A DNA stretch of 64,000 nucleotides, from positions 1 through 64,000 of the forward strand of contig NZ_JMLC01000009.1 of assembly GCF_000686605.1 (NCBI RefSeq). The letters are read 5' to 3'. This DNA is from Streptococcus sobrinus DSM 20742 = ATCC 33478 (GTDB lineage: Bacteria; Bacillota; Bacilli; Lactobacillales; Streptococcaceae). Position 1 is the first letter of the stretch, and each line of letters starts with the position of its first letter. A model generated the notes under the pieces. That model saw nothing but the letters and a program-made list of their open reading frames with translations. It made no database searches and was not told where the DNA came from. A program made the translations under genes and the position numbers. This document shows, piece after piece, positions 44,415 to 54,194 of this stretch.

Positions 44415-45314
44415 ATGAGCATTTTAGCTATCGACTTAGGAGGAACGCAAATCAAGTCAGGACTAGTTTCTGATGATTTCCAAATTCAGGCGACCTTTGC
44501 CCCTTTGTCCTCACCGGACAATTTGCCAGACTGTCTGGTCCTGCTTGATGGTCTCATTCAACCGGTCCGATTGCAGATTTCTGGGATTGCCATAAGTGCA
44601 CCTGGAACCATTGACACCGATCAGTCCATTATTTATTATAGGGGCACCCTGCCCTTTCTTCATGAATTTATGGTCAGGGATTATTTTGCCAAGACCTATG
44701 GTCTGCCTGCTACCGCCCTCAATGATGGTAAGGCGGCTGTTCTAGCCGAGCTGGCGACTGGAAATTTGCAGGGCTGTCAAAATGCTGCCGCCCTGGTCTT
44801 GGGGACAGGTCTGGGGGGTGGCCTGGTGCTAAATGGTCAACTCTATCAGGGCTCCCATTTTCAAGCTGGTGAGCTGACCTTCTTGTTACCACCAAAATTG
44901 GCCGAGATTGAGATTGAGGAAATGCGTGGTGTCGAGGTTTCAGCTGTTGGTCTCATTCATCGTTTGGCCGAGGTTCTCGGTCTAGCCGACAAGACCGATG
45001 GTCGGGCTGTTTTTCAGGCCCTATCGCAGAAGGATCAGTCCATCTATCCGCTTTTTGAAGATTACTGTCGCTATGTCGCTCTTACCATTCTCAATTTACA
45101 GACGACCTTGGACCTAGAAACCTTCGCTATCGGCGGGGGCATTAGTGCCCAGCCCCTGCTCCTGAAGGAAATTAATCGTCAGTTTGACCGCCTCAAGGCA
45201 GAAGTCAATCCTGTCAAAACCATTATTGAGCGTCCCAATATCGTCGCCTGTCGGCACCATAATCATGCCAATCTCATTGGGGCTGCCTATCTCTTCAAAA
45301 ATCAGTTGGATTAA
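44415..45314 (+). CDS. ROK-family sugar kinase
   Basis: 299 residues from ATG 44415, with AAGGGGG seven bases upstream. The ATP-binding AIDLGGTQIKSG is at 5-16, LNDGKAAVLAEL at about 103-114 and ALVLGTGLGGGLVLNG at about 127-142. No N-terminal DNA-binding domain, so a kinase rather than a regulator. The CxCGxxGC zinc motif of classical glucokinases is absent; EEMRGVEVSAVG takes that place, so specificity may be for an amino sugar or another hexose. Confidence 0.85.
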   Translation: MSILAIDLGGTQIKSGLVSDDFQIQATFAPLSSPDNLPDCLVLLDGLIQPVRLQISGIAISAPGTIDTDQSIIYYRGTLPFLHEFMVRDYFAKTYGLPATALNDGKAAVLAELATGNLQGCQNAAALVLGTGLGGGLVLNGQLYQGSHFQAGELTFLLPPKLAEIEIEEMRGVEVSAVGLIHRLAEVLGLADKTDGRAVFQALSQKDQSIYPLFEDYCRYVALTILNLQTTLDLETFAIGGGISAQPLLLKEINRQFDRLKAEVNPVKTIIERPNIVACRHHNHANLIGAAYLFKNQLD

Positions 45315-45604
45315 GAAAACAGGAGCAGAATAGAAACCGGTGAGGGCGGGGTTCTCCTGAACATTTTTGGAGCAGATTTCTTATGATTGCATATTTTTGC
45401 AGTTGAAGGTGAAGTCCCCCATGGGTAGCCAACTCAAGCTCTGTCCAATTGTCTGCCTTACTTACTGTTTTTTTATCAAGTCAGGCTAGGGAAAAAGGCA
45501 GATTGTTGAGCCTAATCCTTTCCCGCTGGCAATCAACCTTTCAGGACTTTCACTTACTCTTTTAGCCGGCTCTATAAAAATCATCACTAACAAAAGGAGT
45601 TATC

Positions 45605-47146
45605 ATGCAAAATCAACGGAAAGAATTTGGCTATTTATCCAGTTCAATTCTCACCTCCGTTTTTCGAGGCATTTTAGTTGGCCTCTTCTCAGGATTTACA
45701 GTCAGCCTTTTTCGTTATTTCATTACCCTGATTTTTGACCGCTTCCAAAAGGGATTTATATTGGCCCACAAGGCTCCTTGGATTTTAATGGCCATTCTTC
45801 TTATTTATCTATTTTTTAGCCTTATTATCGGTCGCTTGATTGTGTCGGAGCCAGACATCAAGGGTTCGGGAATTCCTCAGGTTGAGGCTGAACTCAAGGG
45901 TTTGATGAGCCAGAATTGGTGGTCCATCCTCTGGAAAAAATTCCTAGCGGGCGTGCTGGGAATTTCCAGCGGTCTCATGCTGGGGCGGGAAGGTCCCAGC
46001 ATCCAGGTCGGTGCAGTTAGTGGCAAGGGCCTGGCTCGCTATCTCAAGCTCAGTAAGTTAGAGGAACGCACCCTGATTGCCAGCGGTGCAGCAGCAGGGG
46101 TTTCTGCCGCCTTTAATGCCCCCATTGCTGGTCTCCTCTTTGTGGTTGAAGAGGTCTACCACCATTTTTCCAGCCGGGTTTGGATTACAGCCCTGTCAGC
46201 CAGTCTGACCGCTAATCTGATTTCCTTGCGAGTTTTCGGACAGACACCGGTTCTGGCCATGCCAGATAACCTGCCGACACCACGTTTGTCCTCCTATATC
46301 ATTTTTGTTATCATGGGCATTCTCCTTGGCTTCCTGGCCTATCATTATGAGTGGTTGGTCTTACGGGTGGGCCGCTATTACACCTATCTTGGAAAAATTT
46401 TCCACCTCAAGCCTCAGTACTATAGCCTGATTGCCTTCGTCTTGATTATGCCCCTAGGTTATTTTGCTCCCCAGCTTTTGGGTGGGGGAAATGCCTTTGT
46501 TCGCTCGCTCTCTTCTCTCCAGGCTCCAGTGCTTTACTTCCTAGCCTTCTTTTTGCTTCGCTATTTTTACAGTATGATGAGTTACGGCTCTGGCCTACCT
46601 GGCGGAATCTTCCTGCCTATCCTGACCCTGGGAGCCTGTCTGGGGGCCTTCTTTGGCAGCATCTTTCTCCATCTTGGCTGGATTTCTCAGAGCGAATTCC
46701 CCATTTTCATTATTCTGGGTATGAGTGCCTACTTTGGGGCCATTTCTAAGGCTCCCCTGACCGCCATGATTTTGGTCTGTGAAATGGTCGGTGACCTCCA
46801 CCACCTCATGGCTCTGGGCACGACAACCCTGCTGGCCTATATTGTTATGGACCTGCTAGGCGGAGCTCCAGTCTATGAAGCCATGCTGGAAAGTCTTCTT
46901 GAAGGTGACCATCCTCACGATGATGATAGTCCGCTGACCTGGATTGAAGTCCCTGTTTCTGAAAAAATTGCCGGCAAGTCCGTCTATCAACTGGAATTGC
47001 CCAAGGATGTCCTCATTACCAGCCAGCGAGAAAATGGCAAGAGCCACATCGTCTCGGGCGGTACCAAGCTTATCCTTGGCAATGCTATCAATGTCGTTTT
47101 ACCGGAAGATAAGATTGATCAAGTCAGACACATGCTCTTAGACTAA
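45605..47146 (+). CDS. ClC-family chloride channel or H+/Cl- (or fluoride) antiporter
   Basis: 513 residues. ClC signature loops: GSGIPQVEAEL (about 88-98), GREGPSIQVGA (about 128-138) and GLPGGIFLPILTLGA (about 336-350). A C-terminal TrkA-C-like domain follows from about 437. About 10-12 membrane helices. The Ser in GSGIP and Glu in GREGP are present, as in chloride/proton exchangers; the function as antiporter or channel is not decided. AAAGGAG before the ATG. Confidence 0.9.
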   Translation: MQNQRKEFGYLSSSILTSVFRGILVGLFSGFTVSLFRYFITLIFDRFQKGFILAHKAPWILMAILLIYLFFSLIIGRLIVSEPDIKGSGIPQVEAELKGLMSQNWWSILWKKFLAGVLGISSGLMLGREGPSIQVGAVSGKGLARYLKLSKLEERTLIASGAAAGVSAAFNAPIAGLLFVVEEVYHHFSSRVWITALSASLTANLISLRVFGQTPVLAMPDNLPTPRLSSYIIFVIMGILLGFLAYHYEWLVLRVGRYYTYLGKIFHLKPQYYSLIAFVLIMPLGYFAPQLLGGGNAFVRSLSSLQAPVLYFLAFFLLRYFYSMMSYGSGLPGGIFLPILTLGACLGAFFGSIFLHLGWISQSEFPIFIILGMSAYFGAISKAPLTAMILVCEMVGDLHHLMALGTTTLLAYIVMDLLGGAPVYEAMLESLLEGDHPHDDDSPLTWIEVPVSEKIAGKSVYQLELPKDVLITSQRENGKSHIVSGGTKLILGNAINVVLPEDKIDQVRHMLLD

Positions 47147-47168
47147 GACCTCAGGTTTTAAAGAATAC

Positions 47169-47203
47169 AAAAAAGCGAAGCCCTGCTTGGACTTCGCTTT
47201 TTC
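47169..47203. terminator. Bidirectional terminator between clc and pepQ
   Basis: AAAAAAGCGAAG/CTTCGCTTTTT stem, nearly symmetric A- and T-runs, between convergent stops. Confidence 0.9.
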
Positions 47204-47219
47204 TATAGCTAATTTAAAA

Positions 47220-48305
47220 TCAGAGCTCAAAATATTGGAGCTTCTTAGGTGTTTGGGTCAGCGGGTTGAAGCCGTCCTTGGTGATGTAGCCACAGTCCTC
47301 AATCCGGACACCGACTCTGCCAGGAATATAGATGCCTGGCTCAACTGAGAAGCACATGCCTTCTTGGATGACCAGGTCGTTACCAGCCATTATGGATGGG
47401 TATTCGTGGACATCCATGCCCAAGCCGTGGCCCAGGCGGTGGTTGAAGTAGTCTCCATAACCTGCTTTTTCAATAACCTTGCGGGCGGCCGCATCGACTT
47501 CGCTGGCTGTAACACCAGGTTTGATAAAATCTTGGGCAGTTAATTGGGCTTCTAGACAGAGCTTGTAGATATCTTCCTGGAAGGGGTCAGGCCGACCGAC
47601 GGCAACTGTCCGGGTCATGTCAGAAGTATAGCCTTCGCAAACCACGCCCAGGTCAAAGAGCAGGAGGGCATTATTTTCAATCGGATTCTTCCCAGGAATG
47701 CCATGAGGATTGGCCGCATTCTTCCCTGTCAAAACCAAGGTATCAAAGCTCATTTGGCTGATGCCTTTTTTCTTGAGGTCAAATTCAATCTGAGCTATCA
47801 GGTCCATTTCCGTCCGACCAGCTCGGATATTGTCAAAACCGACCTTAACGGCGTAGTCGGCATAGACCCCAGCCACCAGCATCTTGTTGATTTCATCGGT
47901 GGACTTAATCAGCCGCATTTCTTGAATGTAGGGGGTCAGATTTTCAAAACGTCCTAGAAAGACGGATTGCAGGCCATTGAACTTGGTCACATTGAGGTGG
48001 TCAAATTCGACAAATATTGATTTGGAATCAATTCTCGGTAGGTTGTAACGAATCTTTTGCCAAGGATTCTCAGCATCCTGATAACCGATGACCTCGAAAT
48101 TAACCGTCTGGGAAGCCCGGGCTACCTCTAGTTCAGGAACGAAAAGAATAGGATTGTTGTCGCTGTAGACAAAGAGAAACATCTGACGTTCATGGGGGTC
48201 GCAGTCAAAACCAGTCAGGTAGTTGACGGTGACAGGGTCAGAAATAATCGCCAAGCGGGATTGATGCTGGGCGAGATAGTTACGGATTTGATTGATTTTT
48301 GACAT
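47220..48305 (-). CDS. pepQ: Xaa-Pro dipeptidase PepQ
   Basis: 361-residue M24 metallopeptidase. Metal ligands can be placed in LLFDLGVVCEGYTSDMTRT (two Asp), HRLGHGLGMDVHEYP (His), EGMCFSVEPGIY and GVRIEDCGYI (two Glu). It splits Xaa-Pro dipeptides from peptide uptake. In streptococci pepQ is usually divergent from ccpA; here a PEPCK-like gene lies between them. Confidence 0.94.
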   Translation of the reverse strand: MSKINQIRNYLAQHQSRLAIISDPVTVNYLTGFDCDPHERQMFLFVYSDNNPILFVPELEVARASQTVNFEVIGYQDAENPWQKIRYNLPRIDSKSIFVEFDHLNVTKFNGLQSVFLGRFENLTPYIQEMRLIKSTDEINKMLVAGVYADYAVKVGFDNIRAGRTEMDLIAQIEFDLKKKGISQMSFDTLVLTGKNAANPHGIPGKNPIENNALLLFDLGVVCEGYTSDMTRTVAVGRPDPFQEDIYKLCLEAQLTAQDFIKPGVTASEVDAAARKVIEKAGYGDYFNHRLGHGLGMDVHEYPSIMAGNDLVIQEGMCFSVEPGIYIPGRVGVRIEDCGYITKDGFNPLTQTPKKLQYFEL

Positions 48306-48445
48306 GTCAAAACCTCTTTTTCTGAATTAATTCTTGCCTTTATTCTTTCAAAAAATCCCCTAAATTGCAAGGGCTTACCAAAATTTTCCAGACGGGGGCC
48401 GGTTTCTGCCAGTATTTTACTTGGAAATATGCTAAAATAAAGGCG

Positions 48446-48459
48446 AGAAAACGATTTCA
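48446..48459 (+). promoter_or_regulatory. cre-like site in the PEPCK-like promoter region
   Basis: AGAAAACGATTTCA matches the core of the CcpA cre consensus TGNAANCGNWNNCA except for the first base. It lies just downstream of an extended TGCTAAAAT -10 (48433-48438), where binding would block transcription. Confidence 0.6.
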
Positions 48460-48524
48460 AAAAAATCCTCAACCGCTTGGCAAGAGATGGTTGGGAAAAA
48501 TCTCAAGAGTAGGAGGACTAGTCA

Positions 48525-50174
48525 ATGGTCACACGTCGAGAATTTGCTGATGAGGAAATGCGGGCAAAGAGCCCTTATTTTTCTCCTTTAAAAACTGTGA
48601 TTGAAACGGCTTTTTATGAAAATCATGTTAAACCCATTAAGAGTTTGGAGGAAGCTTATCAGCTAGCTTCATCAGCTGCAGGAACGGTCATTTTAGATAT
48701 GCCGATTATCCACACCAAGGAGTTAGGCCTACCCTCCTATGCTCGCGTGCTTTTGACCAATTCAGGAGCAGTAGTAGGCCGAACTGCCAGAGCTAGACGG
48801 ATTTACGGTCGAAATCCAGCTGAGGACCAAAAGCTCCTTTCCCTAGTGCGGGACGCGGTCCTGCAGGCCAAACAGAAGCCTTTCTACCGTTCATCAGCTG
48901 TGGTCGGTCTGGATGAAGATTTTATGGTACGTGCCCATCTCATGGTTCCTGAGGATGAAAGTCCTAATCTTTACTCTTGGCTCCTCAATTTTCAAATTTT
49001 GGACGAGACCTTCAAGAACCGCTTGGTTGCTTCCAAACAATACGATGAAAATGACATCTTCATTTTCTTTGATCCTGACTGGTCTCATCCCGATTATCCA
49101 GATGGCTTGGTTTACTTCGATGTCCGCCATAATTGTGCCATGATTTTGGGCCTGCGTTACTTTGGCGAGCTCAAGAAAGCTACCCTGACTCTGGCTTGGA
49201 GTACGGCTGCTAGGAATGACTATGTTGCCTGCCACGGAGGTTTGAAAATTTTCAGGAAAAAGCTTGCCAAGGAAGACCAGGACTATGTTGCCTCCTTCTT
49301 TGGCCTGTCTGGTTCGGGTAAGTCAACCCTGACCCATGCCAAACATAATGGTAAGTATGACATCCAAGTGCTCCACGATGATGCCTTTATCATCTCAACC
49401 AAGGATGGCTCCTCCATTGCCCTAGAACCCTCCTATTTTGATAAGACCAATGATTATCCAACTGGTCATCGGGAACAGGATTACTTTGTGACCGTGCAAA
49501 ATTGTGGCGTGACGCTGGATGCTAATGGCCGCAAGAAGTTGGTCACTGAGGATATTCGCAATGGGAATGGGCGGACGGTCAAGTCCCGCTATGCGACCCC
49601 GAATCGGGTGGACCGGATTGACGAGCCCATCAAGGCCATCTTTTGGATTATGAAGGATGATAGCCTGCCTCCCCTGCTTAAAATTGATGACCCTGTTTTG
49701 GCGACCACCATGGGCTGCACCCTGATGACCAAGCGGTCCAATGCCGAAAATCTCTCAGGCCAGCAGAAGGACTTGATTATCGAGCCCTTCGCCAATCCAT
49801 TCCGAGTTTATCCCTTGGTCGAAGATTTTCGAAAATTTTGCTCCCTCTTTGAATCGGGTGTTGATTGCTATATCATCAATACCGGTCTCTACATGGGCAA
49901 GCACATTCCCAAGGAAGTTTCCTTAGGCATTATTGAGTCTGTCGTTGATGGTCAAGGGACCTTCAAGCCTTTTGGTTCCCTCAAAGGCATTAATTACCTA
50001 GAGCTGGAAAAATATCCAGTACCTCCTTTTGATCATCGCTACAAGCAGCTAATTCGTGAGAGAATGCAAATTAGGCAGGATTTTCTTCTTTCCTTTAACC
50101 AGAAATATCCTCACACAGCCCTCCCTGTTGAGGCCATTTCTAAGATGGAGGCCGTCCTCAAACATTTGGATTAA
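48525..50174 (+). CDS. Divergent ATP-dependent PEP carboxykinase-like protein
   Basis: 549 residues, about the family's 540. Order of motifs agrees with ATP-PEPCK: GRTARARRIYG (phosphate/substrate Arg, about 85-95), GLRYFGELKKATLTL (active-site Lys, about 209-223) and CHGG (His, about 234). P-loop FFGLSGSGKSTL (about 258-269) follows, with HDDAF as the second Asp pair and SRYATPN for the conserved Arg. Compared with E. coli the P-loop Thr is Ser, and the R1/YxxGE surroundings are diverged. It would interconvert oxaloacetate and PEP, or have a changed activity. AGGAGG precedes the ATG. Streptococci as a rule lack this enzyme. Confidence 0.7.
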   Translation: MVTRREFADEEMRAKSPYFSPLKTVIETAFYENHVKPIKSLEEAYQLASSAAGTVILDMPIIHTKELGLPSYARVLLTNSGAVVGRTARARRIYGRNPAEDQKLLSLVRDAVLQAKQKPFYRSSAVVGLDEDFMVRAHLMVPEDESPNLYSWLLNFQILDETFKNRLVASKQYDENDIFIFFDPDWSHPDYPDGLVYFDVRHNCAMILGLRYFGELKKATLTLAWSTAARNDYVACHGGLKIFRKKLAKEDQDYVASFFGLSGSGKSTLTHAKHNGKYDIQVLHDDAFIISTKDGSSIALEPSYFDKTNDYPTGHREQDYFVTVQNCGVTLDANGRKKLVTEDIRNGNGRTVKSRYATPNRVDRIDEPIKAIFWIMKDDSLPPLLKIDDPVLATTMGCTLMTKRSNAENLSGQQKDLIIEPFANPFRVYPLVEDFRKFCSLFESGVDCYIINTGLYMGKHIPKEVSLGIIESVVDGQGTFKPFGSLKGINYLELEKYPVPPFDHRYKQLIRERMQIRQDFLLSFNQKYPHTALPVEAISKMEAVLKHLD

Positions 50175-50347
50175 GCTATGTGGGGCAGATATAGAAGAGT
50201 GGCTTGTCCACTTTTTCTTTTCCTAAGATTTTATATAGTACCCAAGAAATAGCAAAAATAGTTCTTTCTTTTCATTGACTATCAGAATCCTGTCGGACAA
50301 AAATTGAAAGGGCATACAAAAATTTCAAAAAAATGCTTCGTAATGAT

Positions 50348-50361
50348 TGAAAGTGTTTACA
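50348..50361 (+). promoter_or_regulatory. cre-like site before ccpA
   Basis: TGAAAGTGTTTACA differs from the classic cre TGAAAGCGTTTACA at one base. It lies about 110 bases upstream of ccpA, overlapping the probable promoter (TTGAAA ... GATAAT/TATAAC at 50347-50378), suggesting autoregulation. Confidence 0.6.
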
Positions 50362-50471
50362 AGATGTGATAATATAACGGTGAAAGCGTAATTTTCATAT
50401 AAATCTGCAGCTGCTTTACAAAAGTTAAAGGCAGCCCAGAGTCATTAATCTGATAAAGAGGGAGAGCTCAC

Positions 50472-51473
50472 ATGAATACTGATGATACCATTACCATTTA
50501 TGATGTAGCGCGTGAAGCTGGTGTTTCTATGGCGACTGTCAGCCGAGTTGTTAATGGAAATAAAAATGTCAAAGAAAATACCCGTAAGAAAGTTCTTGGG
50601 GTGATTGATCGGCTGGACTATCGTCCTAATGCAGTTGCCCGTGGTCTGGCCAGTAAGAAGACCACCACGGTGGGGGTTGTCATTCCTAATATTGCTAACA
50701 GCTATTTTTCAATTCTGGCTAAGGGGATTGACGATATTGCTTCCATGTACAAATATAATATTGTCCTTGCCTCTAGCGATGAGAATGATGATAATGAAAT
50801 CAACGTTATCAACACCCTTTTTGCCAAGCAGGTAGATGGCATTATTTTTATGGGGCACCATCTGACCGATAAGGTTCGTCTGGAATTTTCCCGCTCCCGT
50901 ACACCCGTTGTTTTAGCAGGGACTGTTGATCTTGATAAGCAATTTCCAAGTGTTAACATTGATGAGGAACAGGCTGCCAATGATGCGGTTGCGGATTTGG
51001 CTCAGCGCCACAAGAAAATTGCTTTTGTGTCAGGCCCCTTGATTGATGATATCAATGGTAAGCTTCGCCTGACGGGTTATAAGACTGGCCTAAAAAATGC
51101 AGGCATTAAATTCCAAGAGAGTCTGGTTTTTGAAGCCAATTATTCTTATGAGGAGGGCTTTGCTTTGGCTAAGCGAGTTCTCAATTCTGGAGCAAGAGCA
51201 GCCTATGTTGGTCAGGATGAACTGGCTGCCGGTTTGCTTAATGGTCTCTTTGCCGCCGGTAAATCAGTTCCAGATGATTTTGAAATTATCACTGGCAACG
51301 ATTCCCCAGTCGTCAAATATACCCGTCCAAATCTGACTTCCATCAGCCAGCCTATCTATGACTTAGGAGCTGTCAGCATGCGGATGTTGACTAAAATCAT
51401 GAACAAGGAAGAATTGGACGAGCACGACATCATCCTCAATCACGGCATTAACAAACGCCAGTCTAGTCTCTGA
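50472..51473 (+). CDS. ccpA: Catabolite control protein CcpA
   Basis: 333-residue LacI/GalR regulator. The helix-turn-helix is TIYDVAREAGVSMATVSRVVNG (about 7-28) and the hinge is NAVARGLASKKTTTVGVVIP (about 54-73). The C-terminal effector domain binds HPr-Ser46-P. It is the main carbon catabolite regulator. AGAGGGAGAG before the ATG. Cre-like sites near 48446, 50348 and 31292 are plausible targets in this window. Confidence 0.95.
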   Translation: MNTDDTITIYDVAREAGVSMATVSRVVNGNKNVKENTRKKVLGVIDRLDYRPNAVARGLASKKTTTVGVVIPNIANSYFSILAKGIDDIASMYKYNIVLASSDENDDNEINVINTLFAKQVDGIIFMGHHLTDKVRLEFSRSRTPVVLAGTVDLDKQFPSVNIDEEQAANDAVADLAQRHKKIAFVSGPLIDDINGKLRLTGYKTGLKNAGIKFQESLVFEANYSYEEGFALAKRVLNSGARAAYVGQDELAAGLLNGLFAAGKSVPDDFEIITGNDSPVVKYTRPNLTSISQPIYDLGAVSMRMLTKIMNKEELDEHDIILNHGINKRQSSL

Positions 51474-51608
51474 GGTGGCTGCTAAAAAGCTGTACCTGTC
51501 AGAATTGTCATAATTAGGGAAGTGGGAAAATCCACTATGGCTTAGCCATTGATTTTAGTCCCTCTCCTTTTTTATTTCAAAATCCAGCTGGGTGTGCTAA
51601 ACTAATAG

Positions 51609-51883
51609 TCAATGAAAATCAAAAGTGGGACAAAGCAAAGGCCACAGCCTATAATGAATCCGATGTCTAAGGGCAATCACTTTGGCGTTTCTTGGCTTCC
51701 TCACTAACTTCTCAAATTGGCCTCACCTAAGACTCTGTGGAAAAAGATGAAGTCTCCTTGCTGCTTTCCTTTGGGAGTTCTTTGGAGATCTAAAGAACTG
51801 TTATGACAGTTCCTGTAGCAAGTCCAGATACAAAGATATAGACCTGCCTTGTTCATTAGCTAGTTTTGATTTTCGAAGGATAG
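51609..51883 (-). repeat. Repeat R1, copy c, inverted, between ccpA and amylase
   Basis: It starts TCAATGAAAATCAAAAG and ends GTTTTGATTTTCGAAGGATAG. It includes AAGAACTGTTATGACAGTTC (cf. R1b), GTTAGTGAGG on the minus strand and the 22-base match to the murE-murJ hairpin region (51731-51752). The junction arms are less perfect than in R1a. Confidence 0.7.
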
Positions 51884-51952
51884 AAAAACAGTAATTTGGC
51901 TGAACGATTTTATTTGCTCGCCCAACTCAGCTATGACTAAGGGGAGAAACTT

Positions 51953-53413
51953 ATGACTAATAGCACTTTAATGCAATATTTTGAATGGTATCTACCAGCG
52001 GATGGCAAGCACTGGCAGCGTTTGACTGACGATGCCCAACATCTTAAAGACATAGGCATCAGTATGGTCTGGTTACCACCTGCCTTTAAGGGAACGGGTC
52101 CAGAAGATGTCGGCTACGGGATTTATGACCTCTATGACTTGGGAGAATTTAACCAAAAAGGAACCGTGGCAACCAAGTATGGGACCAAAGAAGATTATCT
52201 CAAGGCTATTAAAACCTTAGAAGATTTAGATATCCGAACCATGGCCGATATTGTCCTCAATCACAAGGCTAGTGGGGATAAGAAGGAGCGCTTCAAGGTA
52301 GTTCAGGTCAATCCTGAAAATCGCATGGAGATGGTTTCTAAAATTTTTGAAATCGAAGCTTGGACTGAATTTGATTTTCCCGGCCGTCAGGACACCTATA
52401 GCGATTTCAAGTGGCACTGGTACCATTTCACCGGCGTTGACTATGATGCCCTCAATAACCAAAGGGGGATCTATATGATTCAAGGTATCAATAAGGGCTG
52501 GGCGGATACCAGTCAGGTTGATAATGAGAATGGTAACTACGACTACCTCATGTTCGACGATATTGATTTTGAACACCCTGAGGTTGTGGACCATCTCAAG
52601 ACCTGGGTCAAATGGTTTATTGAGACAACTGGTGTCTCAGGTTTCCGTCTGGATGCGGTCAAGCATATCAAGGCCAGCTTTATGACAGATTTTATTAACT
52701 ATGTCAAAGAAGAAGTCAAGCCCGATCTTTATGCCTTTGCCGAATACTGGAAGCCAGATGCCCAGGCTAACTTGGATTATATTGAAGAGACTCAGGGAGT
52801 CTTTGATCTGGTCGATGTCGTTCTCCATATGAATCTCTTTGAAGCCAGCAAGCAGAAGGAAAATTATGACCTCAGTCAAATCTTAGAAGGCAGCCTGATG
52901 CAGAATTCGGATACCTTTGCCGTAACCTTTGTGGATAATCACGATTCACAGAGAGGTCAAGCTCTGGAGTCTTGTGTGGAAGAGTGGTTTAAACCCACAG
53001 CCTATGCCTTGATCCTTCTTCGCCAACAGGGATTACCTTGTGTCTTCTACGGTGACTACTATGGTATCTCTGGTGATTTTGCTCAGCAGGACTTCCAAGA
53101 GGAGTTGGACAAACTCCTCTATGTCCGTAAGAATCACGTCTATGGAGATCAAATGGACTACTTTGATGATCCCAACTGTATTGGCTGGGTTAATCAGGGT
53201 GATGAGGAACACCCAGAAGGTTGCGCAGTCGTCATCTCTAATAAAGATGCCAGCTCTAAACGGATTGAGATAGGGAACGCAAACGCCGGCAAAACCTTTG
53301 TCGACATTATGGGAAATTGCCCAGATGGTGTTGAAATTGATCAGGACGGCTGGGCTGACTTCCCAGTCCAAGGACAATCCGTCTCAGTCTGGATTAACCA
53401 AGATGCCCTCTAA
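51953..53413 (+). CDS. Intracellular alpha-amylase (GH13)
   Basis: 486 residues without a signal peptide, so cytoplasmic. GH13 regions: DIVLNHKA (region I, about 99-106), GFRLDAVKHI with the nucleophile Asp (II, about 229-238), FAEYW with the acid/base Glu (III) and FVDNHDS (IV). It would degrade intracellular glycogen-like glucan or imported maltodextrins. It follows ccpA, as in S. mutans, across repeat R1c. GGGGAGAAA before the ATG. Confidence 0.93.
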   Translation: MTNSTLMQYFEWYLPADGKHWQRLTDDAQHLKDIGISMVWLPPAFKGTGPEDVGYGIYDLYDLGEFNQKGTVATKYGTKEDYLKAIKTLEDLDIRTMADIVLNHKASGDKKERFKVVQVNPENRMEMVSKIFEIEAWTEFDFPGRQDTYSDFKWHWYHFTGVDYDALNNQRGIYMIQGINKGWADTSQVDNENGNYDYLMFDDIDFEHPEVVDHLKTWVKWFIETTGVSGFRLDAVKHIKASFMTDFINYVKEEVKPDLYAFAEYWKPDAQANLDYIEETQGVFDLVDVVLHMNLFEASKQKENYDLSQILEGSLMQNSDTFAVTFVDNHDSQRGQALESCVEEWFKPTAYALILLRQQGLPCVFYGDYYGISGDFAQQDFQEELDKLLYVRKNHVYGDQMDYFDDPNCIGWVNQGDEEHPEGCAVVISNKDASSKRIEIGNANAGKTFVDIMGNCPDGVEIDQDGWADFPVQGQSVSVWINQDAL

Positions 53414-53425
53414 TAGTTGATAACA

Positions 53426-53467
53426 AGCGACATTCCTGTCAGACGACATCTATGTCGCTATTTTTTT
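53426..53467 (+). terminator. Terminator after the amylase gene
   Basis: AGCGACAT/ATGTCGCT perfect stem with an 18-base loop followed by seven T. Confidence 0.8.
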
Positions 53468-53499
53468 ATGACTTTCCGTTTTATAATGCTCCTGTAAAA

Positions 53500-53592
53500 A
53501 CTTAGCGACAGTCAGATAAGCGAGCCGATCATGGTCGCTTATCTGGCTTAGTAAGAAGTTTAGGCAAACCACCCTAGTGGTCGCCGTAGAAA
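53500..53592 (+). repeat. Intergenic repeat R2, copy b
   Basis: Inverted match to 4168-4260. It has AGATAAGCG/CGCTTATCT (about 53515-53544) and ACCACCCTAGTGGT. It lies in the leader of the following membrane protein gene. Confidence 0.75.
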
Positions 53593-53641
53593 AAGAGAAA
53601 TTTTAATTTCCCATTTTCTTAACTTATTGAAAGGAATATTT

Positions 53642-54115
53642 ATGTTTAAAAATTGGAAAAATAGAGACCTATACAAAGTATCCAACAGAGGTTTGATAGT
53701 ACTTGAAGGTCTCTCCCTTATTTTAACCTCATTTGTCTTAGTGGCGCATCTATTTTTAGGAAAATCCCTGTCCCAGGCAGATCCGCTGAGCCTCTTCAAA
53801 CCTCACTCCAGTCTAGTTTTGATAGGCCTAGTCCTCAATCTTCTAGTGACAGGTCTAGTCCTATTTGGTCTCGTCAAAAATCTCCTCGCTCCTAAAAGTC
53901 GGAAGTTTGCCAGCTACCTCTCTTACCATCTGGCCATGGTTTGGACCCTCTTGACCATGCTTGTAGACTTGCTCATGGGGCTTGATTATCAAGCCAGTCT
54001 CTATCTGAGCCAGTTGCTTGTCCTGCTCATGGCTTTCTTAGCTGCTCAGGAGTACAACTATCAAGAGAGACGGATGCGACGCCATAATTATATTCGTTCG
54101 CTCATGATTAGATAG
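53642..54115 (+). CDS. Small four-helix membrane protein, function unknown
   Basis: 157 residues from the ATG at 53642, with GAAAGGAAT upstream (the TTG at 53627 overlaps that site). Four hydrophobic segments, at about 15-37, 54-79, 88-111 and 117-135. The C-terminus is basic (ERRMRRHNYIRSLMIR). I do not recognise a family. It precedes the glycolipid glycosyltransferase genes, which start with their own promoter. Confidence 0.7.
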   Translation: MFKNWKNRDLYKVSNRGLIVLEGLSLILTSFVLVAHLFLGKSLSQADPLSLFKPHSSLVLIGLVLNLLVTGLVLFGLVKNLLAPKSRKFASYLSYHLAMVWTLLTMLVDLLMGLDYQASLYLSQLLVLLMAFLAAQEYNYQERRMRRHNYIRSLMIR

Positions 54116-54181
54116 GAAGAAAAGGAAAGTAGGACCTAGCGCTGATTCATCGTAAGTCATGAATTTTGGCTCAAAATAAGC

Positions 54182-54187
54182 TATAAT
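54182..54187 (+). promoter_or_regulatory. -10 immediately before the cpoA-like gene
   Basis: TATAAT at 54182-54187 ends seven bases before the ATG at 54195. The transcript would begin at the start codon; no Shine-Dalgarno is present. Confidence 0.55.
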
Positions 54188-54194
54188 AGAGTTT

